A stretch of DNA of 64,000 nt from contig NZ_JADQTN010000001.1 of the NCBI RefSeq assembly GCF_017812015.1, positions 1,032,501 to 1,096,500 of the forward strand. Direction: 5' to 3'. Below, piece after piece: positions 24,865-33,671 of this stretch (position 1 is the first letter of the stretch; each line of letters opens with the position of its first letter). The stretch comes from Pontixanthobacter sp. CEM42. GTDB lineage: Bacteria > Pseudomonadota > Alphaproteobacteria > Sphingomonadales > Sphingomonadaceae. The position numbers were made by a program, and so were the translations under genes. The notes under the pieces were generated by a model that was not told where the DNA came from, made no database searches, and saw nothing but the letters and a program-made list of their open reading frames with translations.

Positions 24865-26849
24865 TGGACCACCCGCAATTCGCCAACATTCTTAGCGATT
24901 TCCTGGAAAGCGTTGTTAAGCGAATCCGAACTGTCGGCATCAAAGGCGCTGTCATCCGACGCGCAAGCGGTTAAATCGTCTGTGAGCGCAGAAGCAAACG
25001 CGATAACCCATACGCGAATACCTTTGGCCTTCACCGCTTCACAGACTGCAAGGAAGCGGCTGGTGTGCCTATCGGTGATGTCGGTGATTCCATCATCCGT
25101 AATCCGCTCGTCGTAATATTCGGTGCCATACGCCGAGTGAGTGCTGTAGCTCGGTTGCATAAAGCCGTCGGTCATGAAGATCAGGTGACGTGCAACGGCG
25201 CCGCCATTGGTTGGAGCCGCGGTTACATTCGTTGAGAACATTCCGCTCGGTGAGCTGAGGCGCCCTCCCCAAATCATCCCCAAATCATGGTACGTGTTGC
25301 CCTCAGGGTTCAACGCATCTGCATAGGCGTCAAACTCAGTTTCCGTCATCGTTGTGAATTGTTGTGCGGCGGAAGGGCAGAAATATGGCGTTTTGTACCC
25401 GTCATATCCCGCATCTTCATTATATATGTAGTAGTTTGTGCCGCGACGGTAGGACAATTGACCCCAAAGAGGCGCCCATTGTGTGTCTTCGTTCGTCGTC
25501 GGCGCTGTATCCAGATCAAGATCATTCACATCCGGTGTCATTCCCAGCAGCGAGGAGTAGCTAAAGCTAGAAGCCGCTGTGGTGCTGCGTTCCTCGATAC
25601 ATCCTTCCCAAGTATAGCTTACATTGGCACCGTCGGTGCCATTTGCCACCGTTACCGGGTTGAAGAGTTTGAAATTTGACGTGTCGATGTCGTCGATCCG
25701 CTCGTAATACCAGTCATCAAACTCGCTGGTAGTTGTGGTGTTGTAAATCGGATCTTCAGTCGAAACGGTTTCGGTGTAGGTTGAGCGATATTGATCGCGT
25801 TCCTGCCGACGGTAGTTACCTCTATTGCGGGAATACCGACACCGATACCTTGTCCGTGTTTGCCCCTGTTCTACGCGATCTTCAGTAATCCGTTGATCTG
25901 CACCATTGATATATGTGTTGCTCGTGGAGCTGGATGACCCATAGTCCGTCCAGTCGGTGTTGCTCGGCAACGCGTTTAGGCACGCACTTTCGCTGCTATA
26001 CCGGGTGCCCGTATAGTTGGACCAATTGGTACTGTAGGTAGAGGTAGTTCCGGAATCATTGGTAATGACCGGTGGCTCATAACCCACAACAGTGCTTGTT
26101 GTTGTAGTCGTGAACAGCGCTCGCCGCGACTGGATATCTACGGTGTCTCTAAGCCATGCCGGATTGAGCAAACGACCAACATTGACCGATGAGCTATAGG
26201 GTACAAAGCCATACCGCACCCGCGTGTTGCCGGCTGAGGTCGCCGTGTTCACAGTATCGTAAAAGTCCTTCATCGCGTCTTGAAGGAATGTGATACGTCT
26301 TAGCGAGTCATCCGTTGTGCTGTATCCCGAGATAGTCCAATCCATCGATCCGGTCGTATCGAGAACCATCATGATGTCACTGTTACCCACCGACATGGAG
26401 GCAGAGCAGGCAACGGACAAAGTCATCTCGTCGAAGCCGAACAGTTGCATCACTGCGGTGGACAGTTTCGTCGATGCGGTGCCATCAATTTGATTGCCAC
26501 CATCTACTGACACCGGAGTGAACGAGGTGCTTGATGTGCCCTCGCCCGCCTCATCGAAATTGGTATTAAAATAGGCATTCGCTTGCGCCTGCGCATTCGT
26601 GTCAAAGCCATCATCGCTAACTGCGCGCCGTCCGGCCAGAACCGCGGAATCGCAAGCGTTCTGGAGGCGGTTTTGCACCATATATCCGCGCGATATATCG
26701 ACGCCGCCGCCAACCAAACCGGCCATTGTAACCATGCCGATCGCCGCCATTGGCATGATGTTTCCGCGAGCATCATGAAGAAAGCGCAGAACCCCAGTGG
26801 CGGAATGCGGTACATTCTTTTTCGACATAGAGATTTGGCCCCGTTGCAT
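24861..26849 (-). CDS. TadG-type von Willebrand factor A protein, first gene of the left cassette
   Basis: The 662-residue protein begins with a TadG-like anchor (GNIMPMAAIGMVTMAGLVGG, GVDISRGYMVQNRLQNACDS). A vWA domain follows with MIDAS motif MMVLDTTGSMD near residue 164 and a C-terminal part LGMIWGGRLSSPSGMFS, LIFMTDGFMQPS and VWVIAFASALTDDL. A Thr/Ser-rich insert between contains an Arg/Tyr-rich run (residues about 325-355). TadG-type proteins are accessory to Flp/tad pilus assembly; the vWA domain could bind protein via metal. The start is uncertain: ATG 26849 or ATG 26828 (MSKKN), neither with a strong Shine-Dalgarno. The paralogue is at 26985-28898. Confidence 0.88.
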   Translation of the reverse strand: MQRGQISMSKKNVPHSATGVLRFLHDARGNIMPMAAIGMVTMAGLVGGGVDISRGYMVQNRLQNACDSAVLAGRRAVSDDGFDTNAQAQANAYFNTNFDEAGEGTSSTSFTPVSVDGGNQIDGTASTKLSTAVMQLFGFDEMTLSVACSASMSVGNSDIMMVLDTTGSMDWTISGYSTTDDSLRRITFLQDAMKDFYDTVNTATSAGNTRVRYGFVPYSSSVNVGRLLNPAWLRDTVDIQSRRALFTTTTTSTVVGYEPPVITNDSGTTSTYSTNWSNYTGTRYSSESACLNALPSNTDWTDYGSSSSTSNTYINGADQRITEDRVEQGQTRTRYRCRYSRNRGNYRRQERDQYRSTYTETVSTEDPIYNTTTTSEFDDWYYERIDDIDTSNFKLFNPVTVANGTDGANVSYTWEGCIEERSTTAASSFSYSSLLGMTPDVNDLDLDTAPTTNEDTQWAPLWGQLSYRRGTNYYIYNEDAGYDGYKTPYFCPSAAQQFTTMTETEFDAYADALNPEGNTYHDLGMIWGGRLSSPSGMFSTNVTAAPTNGGAVARHLIFMTDGFMQPSYSTHSAYGTEYYDERITDDGITDITDRHTSRFLAVCEAVKAKGIRVWVIAFASALTDDLTACASDDSAFDADSSDSLNNAFQEIAKNVGELRVVQ

Positions 26850-26984
26850 AGAGCAAGCGGCCTAAAGCCAACCGATTAATAAAATCTAAAACGCGGATAA
26901 GATTGAAATCACGCGGAATAATTGACGACGAATTAACCATCCGCGTTTACCGCACCTCTACGCCTAGGCGCTAGTCGCACGGCA
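26850..26984. promoter_or_regulatory. Shared control region of the mirrored vWA/TadE operons
   Basis: This 135-bp divergent gap contains a perfect inverted repeat AAACGCGGAT (26889-26898) and ATCCGCGTTT (26939-26948), a third partial ACGCGGA at 26911-26917, and two CtrA-like sites: TTAA-N7-TAAA at 26876-26890 (reading TTTA-N7-TTAA towards the left operon) and TTGA-N7-TTAA at 26922-26936 towards the right one. Each differs from TTAA-N7-TTAA at one base. CtrA regulation is inferred. Confidence 0.5.
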
Positions 26985-28898
26985 ATGTTCGATCAAAACG
27001 CCATTAAAAGCGATGCCGCATACTTTCTACACCGGCTCGCCAAAGACCGGTCAGGCAATACGCTTGCGTTGATTGCGGCGGCAATTGTGCCATTGCTCGG
27101 CATGGTCGGCAGCGGCATCGACATGGGTCGTGCATATCTCGCATCGAGCCGACTGCAGGCTGCGTGCGATGCAGGCGTTCTCGCCGCCCGAAAAAAACTA
27201 GGCACCGAGGCAGCAGTAACCGGTGCAATATCGCCGCAAGTGGCGGAAATCGGGCAACGGTTTTTTAACCTTAATTTTCGCTCAGGCGCCTACGGATCCG
27301 AGAATCGTGAGTTCACCATGACTCTCGAAGATGATTACGCCATTTCAGGCGATGCGGAAGTCAGTGTCCCAACCAGTATCATGATGATTTTCGGTTTTTC
27401 CGAAATACCGATTGCAGTCGATTGCCAAGCGTTGCTCAGCGTTCGCAATCTGGATGTTATGATGGTGCTCGACGTCACCGGATCGATGCGGCACTCGAAC
27501 ACTGACGATTCAGCATCGCGGATAGACAGCCTCAAATCGGTCATCCGCAGCTTCCATGCCCAGCTCGAAAACGCAAAAGCGCCCGATAACGAAATCCGCT
27601 ATGGATTTGTGCCCTACGCGACAAATGTGAATGTCGGCCATTTGTTAGAGGACAGCTGGGTAACCAGCGATTGGACGTATCAATCGCGCGTCGTCGATAG
27701 CACGGAAACGACAACACAGCCGCGCACGGTTACGCGAAATTGGCAGACCGTAAGTGGTGAAAGTTCATCAACCACCGAAGAGTCCCGATATGCAGCGACA
27801 TTCACGCCCGGTACGGGTGACAGTAGCAACGGTAGTTGGACGTGCTCGCAAGCCCTTCCAACCGGCAATTACGACTCCAACACGGAACTTGTCTCTACCG
27901 AAACTACAACCGATGCAAATGGCAATGAGGTCATCACACGCGAGTACAAGCTGGTTCAGAACGGAAAACAATATTGGCAAGCGGTCCAAGGCGAAGAATG
28001 TGTCGTCTGGTCGAGAGAATATACCGATTTCACCAGAACCTATGACCGGATCACAAGTCAGGATGAGACGACAAACTCGATTTATGAATATCGCCCTGTT
28101 GCGCTCGATGTCAGCAATTGGCGTACTGATTTTGATGGTTGCATTGAGGAACGCGCCACAACCGAGATCACGGATTTCGCAAATGTCGACATCACACAGA
28201 ACCTAGATCTGGATCTCGATACGCTCCCCACGCCGGGTGATCCCACCACGCAATGGCGCCCATCGAACCCCTCTGCGATCTATGCGCGATCATTTTATTC
28301 TAACGGTTCGGGCTCTTTCACGACGGAGGCCGTGAAGACGTCAAACACCTTTGCGACAACAGGTACTTGGTGGTTTTCCGATTGTCCGGCGAAAGCCCAG
28401 AAACTCCAAGAGATGGATAGCGACGCGATCGACGACTATCTCGCCACGCTCGCTCCATATGGCGCGACTTACCACGATATCGGGATGATTTGGGGCGGTC
28501 GTTTGATATCGCCGACTGGCCTATTCGCCAGCGAAAATGCAGATACAGACGGCCAAGAGCGCGGCCGTCACCTGATCTTCCTAACCGACGGTCAAACCGA
28601 GCCCTACGATCTCGCCTATGGTGCCTATGGAGTTGAAGGGCTTGATCAAAGGCGCTGGAACCGTTCCTCTACATTGAGCCTGGCTGAAACGGTCGAGGGT
28701 CGTTTCTCGGTCGCTTGTGCCGAGGTGAAAAAGCGCAACGTCACGGTGTGGGTCATCGCCTTTGGCACCTTCCTCAATCAGGCGATGCTCGATTGCGCTG
28801 GCAACGGCCAATATTTCGAAGCGAGTAACGCCGAAGAGCTCAACAATGCATTTTCCGCAATTGCCAAGTCGATTGGTGACTTGAGGATCTCGGAATGA
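26985..28898 (+). CDS. TadG-type von Willebrand factor A protein, first gene of the right cassette
   Basis: The 637-residue protein mirrors the one at 24861-26849. It starts with a TadG-like anchor (GNTLALIAAAIVPLLGMVGS, then GIDMGRAYLASSRLQAACDAG) and has a vWA domain with MIDAS MMVLDVTGSMRHS near residue 163. A Thr/Ser/Asp-rich middle is followed by IGMIWGGRLISPTGLFA, LIFLTDGQTEPYD and VWVIAFGTFLNQAMLDCAG, ending like its paralogue (LNNAFSAIAKSIGDLRISE). The middle inserts of the two proteins differ, suggesting divergent surface or partner binding. The stop overlaps the next ATG. Metal-dependent protein binding in pilus assembly or adhesion is inferred. Confidence 0.88.
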   Translation: MFDQNAIKSDAAYFLHRLAKDRSGNTLALIAAAIVPLLGMVGSGIDMGRAYLASSRLQAACDAGVLAARKKLGTEAAVTGAISPQVAEIGQRFFNLNFRSGAYGSENREFTMTLEDDYAISGDAEVSVPTSIMMIFGFSEIPIAVDCQALLSVRNLDVMMVLDVTGSMRHSNTDDSASRIDSLKSVIRSFHAQLENAKAPDNEIRYGFVPYATNVNVGHLLEDSWVTSDWTYQSRVVDSTETTTQPRTVTRNWQTVSGESSSTTEESRYAATFTPGTGDSSNGSWTCSQALPTGNYDSNTELVSTETTTDANGNEVITREYKLVQNGKQYWQAVQGEECVVWSREYTDFTRTYDRITSQDETTNSIYEYRPVALDVSNWRTDFDGCIEERATTEITDFANVDITQNLDLDLDTLPTPGDPTTQWRPSNPSAIYARSFYSNGSGSFTTEAVKTSNTFATTGTWWFSDCPAKAQKLQEMDSDAIDDYLATLAPYGATYHDIGMIWGGRLISPTGLFASENADTDGQERGRHLIFLTDGQTEPYDLAYGAYGVEGLDQRRWNRSSTLSLAETVEGRFSVACAEVKKRNVTVWVIAFGTFLNQAMLDCAGNGQYFEASNAEELNNAFSAIAKSIGDLRISE

Positions 28899-29482
28899 TT
28901 GCCGTGGTTTTCTATAAACTGCGCCACAATCAAGAAGGCGTGTCGGTTGTCGAATTTGCGATGATCGCCCCCCTGTTGTGCATGATGTTGCTGGGCATGT
29001 TCGACATGACCTACAACATGTATGCGAACCAAATGCTGCATGGGGCTGTGCAAGAGGCTGCACGCGACTCCACATTGGAAGGCGCAACTGAGACGGCCCT
29101 TGATGCCGCAGTTACTGCTTCAGTTCACGATGTGGTTGGCGGCGCAGAAATGACTTTCAACCGCAAAGCTTATGCCAGCTTCTCTGCCATTGCGCAGGAA
29201 GAGCATTACACCGACATCAACAATGACGGCAGGTGCAACGATGGCGAGCCATTCGAAGACGCCAATCGAAACGGTATTTGGGATCCAGACCAAGGTGAAG
29301 CCGGCAATGGCGGTGCGCGAGACGCGGTACTTTATGAAGTCACTATCCGATATCCGCGCACTCTTCCGATTGCTCCCTTTATCGGCATTTCTCCGTTCTA
29401 CGAAACCACGGCCACCACTGTGCTTCGTAACCAGCCATTTGATGGCCAGGTCGATCGTGCAACGACCGGGAATTGCGTATGA
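28895..29482 (+). CDS. TadE-type pseudopilin with Ca-binding-like loop, second gene of the right cassette
   Basis: The 195-residue protein has the TadE N-terminus: GVSVVEFAMIAPLLCMMLLG, then FDMTYNMYANQMLHGAVQEAARDS. As in its paralogue at 24256-24864, an acidic loop region (DINNDGRCNDGEPFEDANRN, then GIWDPDQ) is followed by a Gly-rich run and DAVLYEVTIRYP. The loop pattern DxNxDG and DxNxNGxWD resembles calcium-binding loops. ATGA overlaps at both ends bind it translationally to the vWA gene before it and the TadE-like gene after it. The product is presumed to be an envelope pseudopilin. Confidence 0.87.
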   Translation: MIAVVFYKLRHNQEGVSVVEFAMIAPLLCMMLLGMFDMTYNMYANQMLHGAVQEAARDSTLEGATETALDAAVTASVHDVVGGAEMTFNRKAYASFSAIAQEEHYTDINNDGRCNDGEPFEDANRNGIWDPDQGEAGNGGARDAVLYEVTIRYPRTLPIAPFIGISPFYETTATTVLRNQPFDGQVDRATTGNCV

Positions 29483-30522
29483 CGGCGCTCAACAAGTTCG
29501 CTTCTCGGTTGCGCAACGATCGACGTGCGGTTGCCATGACCGAGTTCGCTTTGGCTACACCGCTTGTCCTGACCGCCGGTCTATGGGGGCTTGAAACAGC
29601 AAACTTCGCGCTGATGAACATGCGCGTCAATCAGGTTGCGATGCAGATCGCTGACAATGCCTCGCGCATTGGCGACACGTCCACGCTATCCAACCAGAAA
29701 ATCTACGAGAACGACATCAACGATCTGCTTCGCGGCTCGGATGTTCAAGCAGGCGATGCAATCGACCTATATGAGCACGGTCGTGTATTCATCAGCAGCC
29801 TACAAGTCGTTCCCGGCAGCGCCGATGACCAACAATATATCGCTTGGCAGCGCTGCAAGGGAAAAAAGAGCACAATCTCCAGCTACGGCCAGCAAGATAC
29901 CGGCAAGAACGACCCGACATTCGTCGGCATGGGCCCGCCAGGTGAAGAGGTGGCCGCGCAAGAAGGCGATGCCGTCATGTTCGTCGAGATACAGTACGAT
30001 TACGGCCCGATTGTAACTGATGCATTTCTTGCGCAGCGGACAATACACAGCCGTGCTTCCTTCCAAGTACGAGGCAGCCGTGACTTGTCCGAAATCTATC
30101 AACGCGACCCGTCGGATCCGGATGAAATCGCTCGCTGCGACATCTATGATTCCTACAAGGAGATCGCTCCGCCACCGAGACAAGACACCGGAGGGTGGGA
30201 TTGGACCTTCAGCGATAGTCCCGACGCTGCCAATGGTGGCTCATCAAGTTCAGGCGGTTCTGGCGGCGGCACCGAAGATGGTGAAATAGCTGAGCGTGAC
30301 AGCTGGTTCTGCCGGACGTTCCCATTATTCTGTGGCGGCAGCAACAGTTCAAACGGTGGGAACAATAGCTCCAGCGGCGGGAACAACAGCTCCAGCGGCG
30401 GGAACAACAGCTCCAGCGGCGGGAACAACAGCTCCAGCGGCGGGGGCAGCGGCTACAGCGACAATGGAACCGCGGGCATATGCCATACCACCGCAACAGA
30501 TGGCTATCACTGCCACAACTAA
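29479..30522 (+). CDS. TadE-like pseudopilin with Ser/Gly/Asn repeat tail, third gene of the right cassette
   Basis: The 347-residue protein starts with ATG 29479 overlapping the preceding stop. It has the TadE segment (VAMTEFALATPLVLTAGLWG) followed by ADNASRIGD, QYIAWQRCKGKKS and VGMGPPGEE shared with the 23561-24256 protein. Compared with that paralogue it has a ~115-residue C-terminal extension: an acidic-Gly segment, a Cys-containing stretch (FCRTFPLFCGGS), five NNSSSGG repeats and a tail GICHTTATDGYHCHN. The His/Cys pattern of the tail might bind metal (inference). The extension is absent from the other cassette, so it is a specialised surface-exposed element. Confidence 0.85.
   Translation: MTALNKFASRLRNDRRAVAMTEFALATPLVLTAGLWGLETANFALMNMRVNQVAMQIADNASRIGDTSTLSNQKIYENDINDLLRGSDVQAGDAIDLYEHGRVFISSLQVVPGSADDQQYIAWQRCKGKKSTISSYGQQDTGKNDPTFVGMGPPGEEVAAQEGDAVMFVEIQYDYGPIVTDAFLAQRTIHSRASFQVRGSRDLSEIYQRDPSDPDEIARCDIYDSYKEIAPPPRQDTGGWDWTFSDSPDAANGGSSSSGGSGGGTEDGEIAERDSWFCRTFPLFCGGSNSSNGGNNSSSGGNNSSSGGNNSSSGGNNSSSGGGSGYSDNGTAGICHTTATDGYHCHN
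30340..30444 (+). repeat. Five 21-bp in-frame tandem repeats
   Basis: Five copies of a 21-base unit encode (N/S)NSS(S/N)GG. The first copy (30340-30360) is degenerate. The four at 30361-30444 are almost identical at the nucleotide level. The unit keeps frame, so copy-number change by slippage would lengthen or shorten the tail of the TadE-like protein without frameshift. Confidence 0.9.
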
Positions 30523-30531
30523 GTTTGCGCC

Positions 30532-31884
30532 TCAGGCGCGGTAACACACCTTCTTAACCGCTTCGACAATGCGCGGTGTATCGATCAGCGCTAGCTTCTC
30601 GAGGTTCGCTGCATAGGGCAGCGGCACATCTTCGTTGCAGACCCGGGTTACCGGAGCATCAAGATGGTCGAAGCCCTCTTCCATACAAATCGCGGTGATC
30701 TCTGATGCGATGCCGCATGTCGGCCAGCCCTCTTCCGCGATAACAACGCGGTTGGTTTTCGCCAGACTATCGAGCACTGCCTGCTTGTCGAGCGGACGCA
30801 ATGTACGCAGATCGATGACTTCGGCATCAATGCCCTCGCCCGCCAATTCCCCCGCTGCTTCCAGCGCAAGGCCAACGCCTATCGAGTAGCTGACGATCGT
30901 CACATCAGAGCCTTCGCGCATGATCCGAGCCTTACCGATCGGCAGAACGTGATCATCGAGTTCCGGCAATTCAAAGCTGCGTCCGTAGACCAGCTCGTTC
31001 TCAAGAAATACGACCGGATCTTCACAGCGGATCGCTGCCTTCATCAGACCTTTGGCGTCTGACGAGTCATATGGAGCGATAACCACAAGGCCGGGAACGC
31101 TGGCGTACCACGGGCCATAGTTCTGGCTGTGCTGCGCTCCCACGCGGCTTGCAGCGCCGTTGGGACCGCGAAACACAATCGGACAGCGCATCTGGCCGCC
31201 CGACATATAGTTGGTCTTCGCGGCAGAGTTGATGATGTGGTCAATCGCCTGCATCGCGAAGTTGAAAGTCATGAACTCGACAATCGGACGCAAGCCGCCC
31301 ATTGCGGCCCCTGTCCCGATGCCAGCGAAACCGTATTCCGTGATCGGTGTATCGATAACGCGCTTCGGTCCAAATTCGTCAAGCAGCCCCTGCGTAACCT
31401 TGTAAGCGCCTTGATATTCGGCGACTTCCTCGCCCATCACAAACACGCGCTCATCGCGGCGCATTTCCTCAGCCATACCATCGCGAAGCGCTTCGCGGAC
31501 AGTCACGGTTGCCATGTTGGTACCGTGCGGGATTTCCGGATCTTGCTTAGGCTCGGACTTTACAGGTGCAGGCGCAGGGGCAGGCTCCGCTGGAACTGCC
31601 TCAGTAGCGGGCGTTGGCGCCGGCGCGGCGCTTGCTTCTTCGCCTTCGCCATCAAGCATCGCAATCACGGTACCGACAGCAACATTCTCAGTGCCTTCAG
31701 CCACCAGGATTTGACCAACAGTTCCTTCATCGATGGATTCAAACTCCATCGTTGCCTTATCGGTTTCAATTTCAGCGAGAATATCGCCAGAGGAGACTTC
31801 GTCGCCCTCTTTTACGAGCCATTTGGCTAGTGTGCCCTCTTCCATTGTGGGCGAAAGCGCGGGCATTTTGAGTTCAATAGCCAT
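30532..31884 (-). CDS. pdhB: Pyruvate dehydrogenase E1 beta subunit with N-terminal lipoyl domain
   Basis: The 450-residue protein has a lipoyl domain at residues 1-78 ([20 protein letters not shown], lipoyl Lys in [13 protein letters not shown]), an Ala/Pro-rich linker (about 88-118), and the E1-beta transketolase fold ([59 protein letters not shown] and [17 protein letters not shown]). A lipoylated E1-beta is typical of alphaproteobacterial complexes. The start is preceded by GGAGGAG located inside the last codons of pdhA. LipA (11058-12020) supplies its cofactor. It ends nine bases from the convergent TadE-like gene, with a 5-bp hairpin over its stop. Confidence 0.95.
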   Translation of the reverse strand: MAIELKMPALSPTMEEGTLAKWLVKEGDEVSSGDILAEIETDKATMEFESIDEGTVGQILVAEGTENVAVGTVIAMLDGEGEEASAAPAPTPATEAVPAEPAPAPAPVKSEPKQDPEIPHGTNMATVTVREALRDGMAEEMRRDERVFVMGEEVAEYQGAYKVTQGLLDEFGPKRVIDTPITEYGFAGIGTGAAMGGLRPIVEFMTFNFAMQAIDHIINSAAKTNYMSGGQMRCPIVFRGPNGAASRVGAQHSQNYGPWYASVPGLVVIAPYDSSDAKGLMKAAIRCEDPVVFLENELVYGRSFELPELDDHVLPIGKARIMREGSDVTIVSYSIGVGLALEAAGELAGEGIDAEVIDLRTLRPLDKQAVLDSLAKTNRVVIAEEGWPTCGIASEITAICMEEGFDHLDAPVTRVCNEDVPLPYAANLEKLALIDTPRIVEAVKKVCYRA

Positions 31885-31887
31885 GGC

Positions 31888-33024
31888 TCAATACTCCTCC
31901 ACCAAGACATCGGTGTAGAGTTCGGACGGCTCCGGCTCGGGTGAATTCTCGGCAAAGTCGGCCGATTCCGCTACCCGCGCACGGATTGCCTTATCAATTG
32001 CCTTCAAATCTTCCTCGGTCTTCCCGCGTTCTAGCAATGTCTTTTTGATACCTTCAATCGGATCATGATGGTCGCGCTTTTCCTGGACCTCTTCACGAGT
32101 CCGGTACTTCGCTGGATCGGACATGGAGTGGCCGCGGTAGCGATAGGTGTTGAGTTCCATCAGAACCGGCCCGTTGCCGCCACGAACATGTTCGAATGCA
32201 AGTTCAGCAGCATTGCGGACTTCAAGAACGTCCATGCCGTTCACATCCATACCGGGGATGCGGAACGCAGTACCACGGCGATAGAACTCGGTCTCAGCAG
32301 AACTGCGCTTGACCGCAGTACCCATTGCGTAGCCGTTATTCTCGATCACAAACACGATCGGCAACTTCCACAAAGCCGCCATGTTGAACGTTTCGTAGAC
32401 CTGACCTTGGTTGGCCGCGCCATCACCAAAGTAAGCGAGGCAAATGCCGCCATCTTCATTGTACTGGTGGGCCAGCGCCAATCCGCCACCTAGCGCGACC
32501 TGCGCACCAACGATGCCGTGACCGCCGTAAAACTTATGCTCGGTCGAGAACATGTGCATCGACCCGCCCTTGCCCTTTGAAATACCGGCCTGGCGACCAG
32601 TCAGTTCGGCCATGATCACATTGGGATCAATGCCGTAAGCCAACATGTGGCCGTGATCGCGATAACCGGTGATCACGCTGTCCGTGTCATTGTTGAGTGC
32701 GCTTTGCAGGCCAATCGCGACCGCTTCCTGACCAATGTAAAGGTGGCAAAAACCGCCGATCAAACCAAGGCCGTAAAGCTGGCCGGCCTTCTCTTCAAAA
32801 CGCCGGATGAGCAGCATCTGCTCATAGAACTTCATCAGTTCATCATCGCTTGCATCATAGCGCGGCGATTTCTCATGCGCGTCTTGTAGGCTGTGCAGCA
32901 CGAAATCTTCGTCACCAGCTGCAGGCTTCGCAGCCGGCTTCTTTGCAGAGGCTTTCTTGGTTGCAGCTTTCTTCGCAAGAGCTTTTTTTGCAGTCGTTTT
33001 GCGGGTCCGGGCGGGTTTTGCCAA
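31888..33024 (-). CDS. pdhA: Pyruvate dehydrogenase E1 alpha subunit
   Basis: The 378-residue protein has the E1-alpha thiamine diphosphate motif (YFGDGAANQGQVYETFNMA with ENNGYAM), RRFEEKAGQLYGLGLIGGF, the catalytic-loop KGKGGSMHMF and the phosphorylation-loop-like region YRYRGHSMSDPAKYRT. It decarboxylates pyruvate in the complex that feeds acetyl-CoA to citrate synthase (58764-60050). An unusual leader of about 35 residues, rich in Lys, Ala and Thr (TTAKKALAKKAATKKASAKK), precedes the folded part. A TTG start is used after a GAGGA element; no ATG in the vicinity fits. Three bases separate it from pdhB. Confidence 0.95.
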   Translation of the reverse strand: MAKPARTRKTTAKKALAKKAATKKASAKKPAAKPAAGDEDFVLHSLQDAHEKSPRYDASDDELMKFYEQMLLIRRFEEKAGQLYGLGLIGGFCHLYIGQEAVAIGLQSALNNDTDSVITGYRDHGHMLAYGIDPNVIMAELTGRQAGISKGKGGSMHMFSTEHKFYGGHGIVGAQVALGGGLALAHQYNEDGGICLAYFGDGAANQGQVYETFNMAALWKLPIVFVIENNGYAMGTAVKRSSAETEFYRRGTAFRIPGMDVNGMDVLEVRNAAELAFEHVRGGNGPVLMELNTYRYRGHSMSDPAKYRTREEVQEKRDHHDPIEGIKKTLLERGKTEEDLKAIDKAIRARVAESADFAENSPEPEPSELYTDVLVEEY

Positions 33025-33174
33025 AGCGGATAATCCTCGATTGTTTTGTAACCTAAGGGACAGGCTGCGCGATGTGCGCGTTGGGCCAGCCTATAGGCGC
33101 AACTGAGCATCGCGTGCAACGCCTGCTGCACACCTGCATACGAAATCCTTTACGGAAAAGCGGGCTTTGTGAAC

Positions 33175-33498
33175 CTAGCCGTCAGACTTCGGCAAAGTCA
33201 TTACGACTTCGTCCGGGTGCACCACATTCAGATTGCGGCGCAGTTCTTCACCAACCAGATCCGGATCGGCATGGTCCGGGTGAAGCAAATCAACGCGGTT
33301 CTTCAATGCGTCGCGCTCTTCGGAAAGCGCGGCGATCTGTGCATTGCGTTGATCAAGCAGTTGGGAGTTTTCGCCCCATGCCAACAAGCCGCTCGGCCCG
33401 GCGATCGCAAGGCCCATAAGCAAAAGCAGCAAGGCAAGCGCCAGCCCCTGCGTCATCTGCTCTTTCGGCAGTGCAATCTTATGTCCCTCAACCGTCAT
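33175..33498 (-). CDS. ftsB: FtsB/DivIC-type cell division protein
   Basis: The 107-residue protein has a short cytoplasmic N-terminus, one membrane segment (GLALALLLLLMGLAIAGPSG) and a coiled coil (about residues 45-72: NSQLLDQRNAQIAALSEERD). The LVGEELRRNLNVVHPDEVVM segment is the conserved FtsB/DivIC tail. It links FtsL and FtsQ in the divisome. AAGGGA precedes the ATG. The gene lies upstream of pdhA in the common alphaproteobacterial ftsB-pdhA order, with a 150-bp gap that likely contains the pdhA promoter. Confidence 0.88.
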   Translation of the reverse strand: MTVEGHKIALPKEQMTQGLALALLLLLMGLAIAGPSGLLAWGENSQLLDQRNAQIAALSEERDALKNRVDLLHPDHADPDLVGEELRRNLNVVHPDEVVMTLPKSDG

Positions 33499-33671
33499 AA
33501 TTCCCTTAGAATCATAGTTGATTCACCGATTCAAGCTTTATCTTCATTTATTTGCGTGGGGCGTGCCAAACGCGGGATCGGAAGCACGCCGGACGGGCAG
33601 CCGCAACCGGCGCATCTTGACCCCTCGCACAAAAGTGGTTACAGATGAAACTATATTAGATGGAGCCGTAA

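Noticed and set aside
30527-30539. Short hairpin GCGCC/GGCGC over the pdhB stop
   Set aside because: It has only five pairs with no T-run on either strand, so it is too weak to call a terminator.
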